Assembly: GCA_011043375.1 (NCBI GenBank)
Contig: DQYP01000213.1
Coordinates: forward strand, 1-6,791
Length of the DNA stretch: 6,791 nucleotides
Source: Thermotogaceae bacterium
Lineage (GTDB): Bacteria > Thermotogota > Thermotogae > B21-G9 > HyVt-16
Reading direction: 5' to 3'
The position numbers were made by a program, and so were the translations under genes. The notes beneath the pieces are model-generated. The model ran no database searches and was not told the DNA's origin. It worked only from the letters and a program-made list of their open reading frames with translations. Positions 1-5,147 of this stretch are shown in pieces; positions within the stretch are counted from its first letter, which is position 1, and each line of letters begins with the position of its first letter.

Positions 1-1
1 A

Positions 2-793
2 AAAAGCTTTTTTGCATTAGAAGTTGAAAATATCTCTAAAACTTTCAAAAAAGGTAAAACTATTGTGAAAGCACTCGAAAATGTTTCCTTCAAGGTTAGA
101 GGAGGACAAATTTATGGGATCCTCGGACCTAACGGATCCGGAAAATCAACGTTGATAAGAATAATTTCAACTTTACTTATACCTGATACTGGAAGTGTAA
201 AGGTCTTTGGGTTTGATGCTATAAAAGATCATTTGAAGGTGAGGGAATTCATAAACCGGGTTTCCGCTGAAGCAAGTTTTTTCAAGAAATTATCCGCTAT
301 TGAAAATCTGATTTTTACTGCTGGGATTTATGGAATACCTAGAAGAATTGCAAAAGAAAAGATCTATGAGATATCTCAAAAGCTTGGATTAGATGAAAAG
401 AGATTGAATGAACCTCTTGAAAACTTCTCGAGAGGTATGCAACAAAAGGTGGCGCTAATCAGAGCATTTCTAACACAGCCAAAATTACTGCTTTTAGACG
501 AGCCAACAACAGGGCTTGATCCAAGGGCAAAATTGGAAGTTCAGAGATTCATAGCTAATCTGCGTGAAAATGGGACAACTATATTACTCACAACCCATGA
601 TATGGTTGAGGCTGAGAAGTTATGTGACGAATTGGCGGTGATTTACAAAGGAAGAATAGTTGTCTCAGGCAAGCCGCAGGAACTCAAGAACATGGTAAAA
701 GACCATAGAAAGAATGTCACACTCGAAGATGTGTTTTTGTATTTCACAGGTTACAAAATGGAAGAAGCAGAATTGGAGGAACTCATTCATTGA
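2..793 (+). CDS. ABC-2 type exporter ATP-binding protein (DrrA/CcmA-like), 5' end missing
   Basis: This is a nucleotide-binding subunit that hydrolyses ATP at the inner face of the membrane to power the permease encoded just downstream. The frame is open from base 2, and 263 residues are visible. Counting from the first visible residue, it has an A-loop aromatic at F15, Walker A GPNGSGKST at 42-50, signature FSRGMQ at 142-147, Walker B LLLLDEP with D166 and E167, the D-loop GLD, and the H-loop histidine at 199. The C-terminal VTLEDVFLYFTG is typical of drug and lipid exporter ATPases. The GTG at 65 is not the real start, because the conserved first strand and A-loop (EVENISKTF) are encoded before it; the true start lies left of the window. 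The Q-loop glutamine position appears to be alanine (residue 89). The family assignment is firm, but the substrate cannot be told from sequence. Confidence 0.95.
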   Translation, partial: KSFFALEVENISKTFKKGKTIVKALENVSFKVRGGQIYGILGPNGSGKSTLIRIISTLLIPDTGSVKVFGFDAIKDHLKVREFINRVSAEASFFKKLSAIENLIFTAGIYGIPRRIAKEKIYEISQKLGLDEKRLNEPLENFSRGMQQKVALIRAFLTQPKLLLLDEPTTGLDPRAKLEVQRFIANLRENGTTILLTTHDMVEAEKLCDELAVIYKGRIVVSGKPQELKNMVKDHRKNVTLEDVFLYFTGYKMEEAELEELIH

Positions 794-808
794 TAAGGGG
801 GAATACTT

Positions 809-1645
809 ATGGAATTTATTTTAGGAAAAATAAAGCGAGAATTTCGCGCAAGTATGGCTTTTATAGAAAGAAACTTCAATTTGATAAAAAGATACTGGAA
901 ATGGGAATTGGTATTCTTTGTTTATACGGTTGCTAACAGCGTAACCATGGGATTCATTGGAAAAGGGATAGAAAGTTTCGGGAATGCTAAATTTGACACT
1001 TCTTATTTGATACTTTACATGCTCATAGGCTCTATATTATGGGGATACCTTTCGATTTTGTTTGAAGTCATTGCTGAAACAGTTGCTTGGGAACGATGGG
1101 AAGAAACGATAGAGTACACTTTTATGGCACCTATAAGAAGGGCGACTCACTTGTTGAGTACCTGTGCTTTTAGTGTGCTATACGGAATATTGAGAAGCGG
1201 TGCAATACTTTTGATACTTTCTTTTTTCTTCAATCTTGATTTATCGAAGGCCAATCTTTGGGCTACTCTGGCTATACTCGGAGCTGCAAGTCTCTCGTTC
1301 ATAGGCTTGGGAATGATGGCGGCTATTCTACCTTTGATAAGTCCTGAAAAAGGAGTTCAAGTTGTGCACATAGTTCAAGCTTTAATCTTGATGTTTTCAG
1401 GTGTTTATTATGAGGTGGAGGTTTTACCCAACTGGATGCAGAAAATAGCCAAGCTTTCTCCAGCGACCTATGCTCTAAAAGGTATGAGGGCATCGATACT
1501 GCATGGTGCAAAGTTGAATGAACTTTGGGATATGACTTTTCCATTACTTTTGTTGGGGGTGGTGTTGCTTCCAGCGGGTTTATTCATATTTTCAAAGATG
1601 GAAAATTATGCAAAAAAGAGAGGTCTTTTGAAAAGAAATGGATGA
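809..1645 (+). CDS. ABC-2 type transporter permease
   Basis: This 278-residue integral membrane protein is the probable partner of the upstream ATPase and forms the export path, most likely as a homodimer. About six hydrophobic segments are visible, near residues 32-52, 66-88, 115-141, 150-175, 185-204 and 242-262. After the second comes WERWEETIEYTFMAPIRR (residues 94-111), the amphipathic coupling-helix region of ABC-2 permeases. The stretch around FSGVYYEVEVLP and LSPATYALKGMR (196-227) matches the family's conserved last third. The ATG start is preceded by AAGGGGG at 795-801 and lies 15 bases after the ATPase stop, so the two are co-transcribed. The basic C-terminus (KKRGLLKRNG) is expected to be cytoplasmic. 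DrrB-like drug, lipid or polysaccharide export are all possible. Confidence 0.93.
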   Translation: MEFILGKIKREFRASMAFIERNFNLIKRYWKWELVFFVYTVANSVTMGFIGKGIESFGNAKFDTSYLILYMLIGSILWGYLSILFEVIAETVAWERWEETIEYTFMAPIRRATHLLSTCAFSVLYGILRSGAILLILSFFFNLDLSKANLWATLAILGAASLSFIGLGMMAAILPLISPEKGVQVVHIVQALILMFSGVYYEVEVLPNWMQKIAKLSPATYALKGMRASILHGAKLNELWDMTFPLLLLGVVLLPAGLFIFSKMENYAKKRGLLKRNG

Positions 1646-1679
1646 TGAAAATGGAACGATCATATTTCGTTATTCGTTG

Positions 1680-1708
1680 TTGATTTTTACTGTAATATAT
1701 GATATAGT
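1680..1708 (+). promoter_or_regulatory. Promoter of the GntR-ABC operon
   Basis: A -35 TTGATT (1680-1685) and a -10 TATAGT (1703-1708) are separated by 17 bases, which puts the transcription start near 1714-1716 and leaves a leader of about 27 bases before the ATG at 1742. An alternative -10 is TATGAT at 1698-1703. The -10 region sits between the arms of an inverted repeat, which fits repression by the gene product. The match is by eye only. Confidence 0.6.
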
Positions 1709-1715
1709 ACAGTAA
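1687..1715 (+). promoter_or_regulatory. Probable operator for the YtrA-type GntR regulator
   Basis: The perfect 8-bp inverted repeat TTACTGTA (1687-1694) and TACAGTAA (1708-1715) has a 13-base gap. It spans the promoter spacer, the -10 box and the likely start of transcription. As I recall, the operator of Bacillus YtrA is also an inverted repeat with a 13-bp gap and different arms. Bound dimer would block RNA polymerase, so autorepression relieved by an inducer is inferred. Confidence 0.7.
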
Positions 1716-1741
1716 GAACTGTTAAAAGGTGTGATATCACG

Positions 1742-2110
1742 ATGTGGTTCAAAATTGATTTATATTCTTCACTATCATTGAATGAGCAAATAAAGATGGG
1801 AATAAAAGAATCCATTTTGAAAGGAAAATTAAGGGAGGGTGATACCCTCCCTTCCATAAGGGAGTTGGCATCGAGTTTAAGAGTTAATCCGAATACGATT
1901 GTAAGAGCCTATAAAGATTTAGAAACAGAAGGTATAGTGATTGCCAAACAAGGGATAGGCTACATGGTTTTAAAGGGTAAAGCTGAAATCAGGCGAATTG
2001 TTTTAAAGGACCTTGAAAAGAAGTTTTCCGAAGAAATTTTTAGATTTAAAAAAATCGGTTTTAAGTTGGATGAGATTTTGGAGGTGATCAAAAACATATG
2101 GGAGAAGTAA
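1742..2110 (+). CDS. GntR family transcriptional regulator, YtrA subfamily
   Basis: This 122-residue DNA-binding repressor has an N-terminal GntR winged helix at about residues 8-78, including the hallmark GDTLPSIRELASSLRVNPNT (33-52), VRAYKDLETEGI and the wing glycines QGIGYMV. After it come only about 45 residues, a probable helical dimerisation tail. The absence of a large effector domain places it in the short YtrA subfamily, whose members usually head and control ABC-transporter operons. The ATG is preceded by AAAAGGTG (1724-1731). Its 3' end overlaps the next ATPase gene by 13 bases. An inverted repeat in its own promoter suggests autoregulation. The inducer is unknown; in characterised relatives it is cell-wall-active antibiotic stress. 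The coding sequence contains a perfect 10-bp-stem hairpin around codons 31-38. Confidence 0.95.
   Translation: MWFKIDLYSSLSLNEQIKMGIKESILKGKLREGDTLPSIRELASSLRVNPNTIVRAYKDLETEGIVIAKQGIGYMVLKGKAEIRRIVLKDLEKKFSEEIFRFKKIGFKLDEILEVIKNIWEK
1831..1864 (+). repeat. Three alternating complementary segments within gntR
   Basis: Segment 1 AAGGGAGGGT (1831-1840) is perfectly complementary to segment 2 ACCCTCCCTT (1844-1853), leaving a 3-base GAT loop. Part of segment 2, CTCCCTT (1847-1853), can pair instead with segment 3 AAGGGAG (1858-1864) across a 4-base loop. Stems 1:2 and 2:3 exclude each other. The element lies in the codons for the conserved GntR motif; any regulatory role is conjecture. Confidence 0.75.
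2080..2089 (+). promoter_or_regulatory. Strong ribosome binding site for the second ATPase
   Basis: GGAGGTGATC is a full-length match to the usual 16S rRNA 3' end. It lies inside the last codons of gntR and ends 8 bases before the ATG at 2098. It suggests the ATPase is translated efficiently despite overlapping the regulator gene. Confidence 0.8.
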
Positions 2111-2964
2111 TAAGTGTCAAAAACCTTCGAAAAACTTATTCAAACGGTGTAGAAGCAGTTAAAGGTATAAATTTGTCAGTTCAAAATCAATTAGTTCACG
2201 CATTATTAGGACCAAATGGTGCTGGTAAAACTTCTACCATGAAATCTATACTGGGATTCATCAAATTTGAAGGTGATATAAAGGTCTTTGGTAAGAACAT
2301 TGATGAAGTAAGAAACAGAATTTCCTTTGTTCCTGAAGAAAAGAATTTCTATACTCATTTAACGCCGCAAAAGTCCATAAAAATGTGCAAGAGATTATTC
2401 AAAAATTTCAACGATGAAGAAGCTTTTAAACTACTTAAATATTTTGATATTCCCATAAATAAGAAGATAGGTTCCTTTTCGAATGGCATGAAAACTTCAT
2501 TGTATATATCTTTATCACTTGCTCAAGAGGCTGATTTGTATATATTCGATGAACCAACCACAGGCTTAGATCCAATAAAGAGGTCAGATTTGCTTGAGTT
2601 AATAAGGCAAAAAATAATTGATGGAAAAACGGTACTTTATTCTTCGCATATAATTCCAGAGGTGGAAAAGATAGCGGATTATATATCCATAATGTATAAG
2701 GGAAGGATCATTTACTCAGGTTTTAGAGATGACATAAAAGAGAAATTCAAGTTGCTATATGTACCAACTGAGATCTCACACAAAATAGGAATCGATACTA
2801 AGAATTTCTTTGCCAAACTAATAGAAGATGAGGTCATCGTTTTGCTTTCAAATGATCATAAACAATGGGAGAGTCTTTCAAATCATGAGGATATCGAAAT
2901 AAAGGACGTGGATTTGGAAGAATTTTTCAACACTTTGATCAGGGGGTATAACGATGTTTTTTAA
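2098..2964 (+). CDS. ABC transporter ATP-binding protein (YtrB-like)
   Basis: This 288-residue ATPase subunit is encoded directly after the GntR regulator. It has an A-loop aromatic at Y14, Walker A GPNGAGKTS at 38-46, signature SFSNGMK at 126-132, Walker B LYIFDEP with D151 and E152, the D-loop GLD at 156-158, and the H-loop histidine at 184 in YSSHI. All residues needed for ATP binding and hydrolysis are present, but the Q-loop position is glutamate (VPEE, residue 80). It is longer than a minimal ATPase domain: residues from about 212 form a C-terminal accessory region ending in DLEEFFNTLIRG. The start is the ATG after the strong binding site at 2080-2089. It overlaps gntR by 13 bases and the permease gene by 11, implying translational coupling. 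It is most likely the partner of that permease; the substrate is unknown. Confidence 0.94.
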   Translation: MGEVISVKNLRKTYSNGVEAVKGINLSVQNQLVHALLGPNGAGKTSTMKSILGFIKFEGDIKVFGKNIDEVRNRISFVPEEKNFYTHLTPQKSIKMCKRLFKNFNDEEAFKLLKYFDIPINKKIGSFSNGMKTSLYISLSLAQEADLYIFDEPTTGLDPIKRSDLLELIRQKIIDGKTVLYSSHIIPEVEKIADYISIMYKGRIIYSGFRDDIKEKFKLLYVPTEISHKIGIDTKNFFAKLIEDEVIVLLSNDHKQWESLSNHEDIEIKDVDLEEFFNTLIRGYNDVF

Positions 2965-3721
2965 AGAATTGAACGATATAAAAATGAGAAGTATCGTAAT
3001 CTTGTTATTACTGCTGGTATCGTTGGCAGTAACAATCGCATTGAGACCTTATACCGAAACCATGTTCAGTCAGATGATATCTGAATTTGAAAAATTACCA
3101 AAATTCATGAAAAAGATCATAGGTTCTCCAGAACAATTAACACGTTTGAAAGACGATGAGTATTATTTAATAAGCCAATGGCATGGAAAAAACCTTGGAC
3201 AATTTTTGCCGCTACTTTCTCTCTTAATAGCATTTCCAATATTTGCAAAAGAAAATGAAAAAAAGACGATTTATTTCTTACTGGCGAGAAAGAAGAGAAA
3301 ATTTGTTTTCTGGGTAAAATTCCTCACTGGTTTATTTGTACTACTAATAATGACTGGGGGCCTCTCAACGATGGGATTCGTATTGATGAAAATCTTAGGG
3401 TATTCTGTGAGCTTAGTTCATCTGTTGCCCTGTCTTATAAGTGAAATGGTAGGGGTTACTTTCTTCTTTTCATTGTTCTTGTTATTTTCTATAATCAGCA
3501 ATGATCAAGTGAAACCTGTAATAGCTGGCATAGTTATTTTAATAGGCTTACCATTACTTAGTTTAATAAAATCCGTGAGTTTTCTAAATCCGTACCCATA
3601 TATTTTGTGCGTTAATGTATTAGATAAGGGTATTGATTGGCCTTACACAATTGTTTTGGCATCAGTTAGTCTTCTCCTCATTGTCAGTGATTATTTGGTA
3701 TTCAAAAATAGAGAATTCTAA
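2954..3721 (+). CDS. ABC-2 family permease subunit
   Basis: This 255-residue membrane protein has about six hydrophobic segments, near residues 12-30, 80-98, 117-145, 158-181, 187-206 and 229-249. A roughly 50-residue, probably extracytoplasmic loop lies between the first two (31-79). After the second segment, FAKENEKKTIYFLLARKKRK (97-116) corresponds to the cytoplasmic coupling segment of ABC-2 permeases, where E, T-I and a basic LLA-R stretch recur. The ATG has AGGGGGT (2941-2947) before it and overlaps the ATPase gene by 11 bases. It is the only permease in this operon, so a homodimer served by one or both flanking ATPases is the simplest reading. Sequence divergence leaves the cargo unassigned. 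Confidence 0.9.
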   Translation: MFFKELNDIKMRSIVILLLLLVSLAVTIALRPYTETMFSQMISEFEKLPKFMKKIIGSPEQLTRLKDDEYYLISQWHGKNLGQFLPLLSLLIAFPIFAKENEKKTIYFLLARKKRKFVFWVKFLTGLFVLLIMTGGLSTMGFVLMKILGYSVSLVHLLPCLISEMVGVTFFFSLFLLFSIISNDQVKPVIAGIVILIGLPLLSLIKSVSFLNPYPYILCVNVLDKGIDWPYTIVLASVSLLLIVSDYLVFKNREF

Positions 3722-3737
3722 CAGGTAGGTGAATTCA

Positions 3738-4493
3738 ATGATAAAGCTAACGAATGTAACCAAGATCTATGCTAAGGATACTCTCGCAGTGGATAACTTA
3801 ACTCTTGAGGTGAGAGATGGTGAAATATTCGGTTTTTTGGGTCCAAACGGTGCTGGAAAAACAACAACTATAAAAATGATCGTTGGACTTTTAAAACCAA
3901 CAAAGGGTAGTATCAAAATCAACAACATCGATATCAACTATGAACCTGAGAAGGCAAAGAAGATGATTGGATATGTTGCTGATGAGCCTCTCGTTATGGA
4001 AAAACTGCGGGGAATAGATTACTTAAAATTCATAGCTGATGTTTTTGAAGTTCCATACGCCTCAAGAATGAAAAGAATCAAAGATCTCCTTGAAGACTTC
4101 AAATTAGTAAATTCAATAATGGACCCAGTTTCTACATATTCCCATGGAATGAAACAAAAGCTTATGTTGATTGCAGCATTATTACATGAGCCTGATGTGT
4201 GGGTACTCGATGAACCAATAGTTGGATTAGATCCAGAATCATCTTATATTTTAAAAAAGCTGATGAGAAAACATGCAAACAGTGGGAAAACTGTGTTCTT
4301 TTCCACTCATGTTATGGAAATAGCTGAAAAACTCTGTGATCGTATAGGAATAATTGATAAAGGAAAATTGCTGTATATCGGTACAATTGAGGAACTCAGG
4401 AAACTTAAAGGCTCTGAAAGCCTGGAAGAGCTTTTCTTAGAGCTTACTGGAAGTAACCTACCCCAACTTGAAGCTCTTGATAAAGAATTGTGA
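3738..4493 (+). CDS. ABC transporter ATP-binding protein, last gene of the GntR operon
   Basis: This 251-residue ATPase has A-loop Y11, Walker A GPNGAGKTT at 35-43, signature YSHGMK at 134-139, Walker B VWVLDEP with D158 and E159, D-loop GLD at 163-165, and H-loop H191 in FSTHV. The Q-loop position is aspartate (VADEP, residue 82), a change shared by many EcsA/CcmA-like ATPases. The start chosen is ATG 3738 because AGGTGA (3727-3732) lies just before it; a GTG at 3729 is in frame but falls inside that binding site. It follows the permease stop by 16 bases and is followed by a terminator, so no permease comes after it. It either forms a mixed ATPase pair with the operon's first ATPase or works with a permease encoded elsewhere. 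Confidence 0.93.
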   Translation: MIKLTNVTKIYAKDTLAVDNLTLEVRDGEIFGFLGPNGAGKTTTIKMIVGLLKPTKGSIKINNIDINYEPEKAKKMIGYVADEPLVMEKLRGIDYLKFIADVFEVPYASRMKRIKDLLEDFKLVNSIMDPVSTYSHGMKQKLMLIAALLHEPDVWVLDEPIVGLDPESSYILKKLMRKHANSGKTVFFSTHVMEIAEKLCDRIGIIDKGKLLYIGTIEELRKLKGSESLEELFLELTGSNLPQLEALDKEL

Positions 4494-4537
4494 TTCTTAC
4501 GATTCTCGGATATTTCATTTGAATAAAAATTCTCTTG

Positions 4538-4570
4538 AAACTTCTCCAAGAAGTTTTGTTTTTGTCTTTT
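4538..4570 (+). terminator. Intrinsic terminator of the GntR-ABC operon
   Basis: AAACTTCT (4538-4545) pairs perfectly with AGAAGTTT (4549-4556) around a CCA loop, and two G-U pairs can lengthen the stem. T-rich sequence follows directly (4554-4570, with runs of four and five T). It sits 45 bases after the last ABC gene and immediately before the niaR promoter, separating the two units. Confidence 0.72.
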
Positions 4571-4571
4571 G

Positions 4572-4600
4572 TTGACATTTATTTACAGCAAATGTAAAAT
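4572..4600 (+). promoter_or_regulatory. Promoter of the niaR-niaP operon
   Basis: A perfect -35 TTGACA (4572-4577), a 17-base spacer and a -10 TAAAAT (4595-4600, one mismatch from consensus) form the best promoter match in the window. Transcription should start near 4606-4608, leaving a leader of about 22 bases before the TTG start at 4629. Confidence 0.8.
4582..4598 (+). promoter_or_regulatory. Candidate NiaR operator in the promoter spacer
   Basis: TTTACA (4582-4587) and TGTAAA (4593-4598) form an inverted repeat with a 5-base gap, lying between the -35 and -10 boxes and covering part of the -10. A competing inverted repeat is ACATTT (4575-4580) with AAATGT (4590-4595). Its position suits a repressor, and the gene it controls encodes one. 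Assignment to NiaR is inferred from position, not from a remembered consensus. Confidence 0.55.
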
Positions 4601-4628
4601 ATAGATAGCTTGGGTAAGGAGTGATACC

Positions 4629-5147
4629 TTGAAGAGGAGAATGCAAAAGATTCTTGAAATATTGAAAAAATCTGAGAAACCAATCAAAGGAAGGGAGCTT
4701 GCGAGAAAATTAGGTGTGAGCAGACAGCTAATTGTTCAATATATCTCACAGCTCAAAGCCGATGGACACTCCATAATATCGACAAGGGAAGGCTATATCC
4801 TTGAAAAAGAGAAAAACACTTTCAGGAAGATGATCGCAGTAAAACACAAAGCAGACGAAATCGAAGAGGAATTGATGACAATTGTCAATTCAGGTGGAAG
4901 AGTTTTGGATGTAATCGTTGAGCATCCCTTGTATGGTGAGCTCAGAGGACGAATAGATGTGGCTACACCAGATGATGTTATCAAATTCATTAGTTTATTG
5001 AGGACTACCAACGCAACACCTCTTTTGGAGCTTTCCGGTGGGATACACATACATACAATTGAAACTCCTGATGAAAAGACAATGCGAAAAGTTTTGAAAT
5101 CTATAAAAAAATTTCTAATAGTTGGGGGTGAAGATCTTGAAGATTGA
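4629..5147 (+). CDS. niaR: NiaR, nicotinate-responsive repressor of NAD biosynthesis and niacin uptake
   Basis: This 172-residue transcription factor has an N-terminal winged helix (about residues 5-58, with GRELARKLGVSRQLIVQYIS as the recognition region) followed by a 3H domain. The 3H histidines are visible at H73 (VKHKADEI), H99 (VEHPLYGEL), and H140 and H142 (GGIHIHTIE). From memory of the Thermotoga maritima structure, the metal site uses three His and one Glu; H73, E81, H140 and H142 match that spacing. NiaR family proteins bind nicotinate as co-repressor and shut down NAD synthesis and niacin import genes. The start is TTG at 4629, supported by AAGGAGTGAT at 4616-4625 and a very good promoter upstream. 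It overlaps the niaP gene, and an inverted repeat in its promoter suggests that it represses this operon. Confidence 0.93.
   Translation: MKRRMQKILEILKKSEKPIKGRELARKLGVSRQLIVQYISQLKADGHSIISTREGYILEKEKNTFRKMIAVKHKADEIEEELMTIVNSGGRVLDVIVEHPLYGELRGRIDVATPDDVIKFISLLRTTNATPLLELSGGIHIHTIETPDEKTMRKVLKSIKKFLIVGGEDLED
5124..5131 (+). promoter_or_regulatory. Ribosome binding site that decides the niaP start
   Basis: GGGGGTGA closely matches the consensus GGAGGTGA and lies 5 bases before the TTG at 5137. The upstream in-frame TTG (5122) overlaps this site and has no equally good site of its own, so 5137 is preferred; a GTG at 5128 is also inside the site. Confidence 0.65.

Noticed and set aside
1323..1544. 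Open frame on the minus strand inside the first permease
   Set aside because: It lies wholly within a well-supported gene, has no ribosome binding site and shows no recognisable motif; it is a shadow.
1655..1671. AACGA / TCGTT inverted repeat after the first permease as a terminator
   Set aside because: The stem is only 5 bp with a 7-base loop and no T-run follows.
3729..3737. GTG at 3729 as start of the last ATPase
   Set aside because: It falls within the AGGTGA binding site for ATG 3738, and the added residues NS are not needed for the fold.
4307..4549. Minus-strand open frame over the end of the last ATPase
   Set aside because: It is Ser-rich and non-motif, overlaps conserved ATPase sequence and reads through the terminator hairpin.
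4793..5050. Minus-strand open frame opposite niaR
   Set aside because: It runs antisense to the conserved 3H domain and has no independent support.
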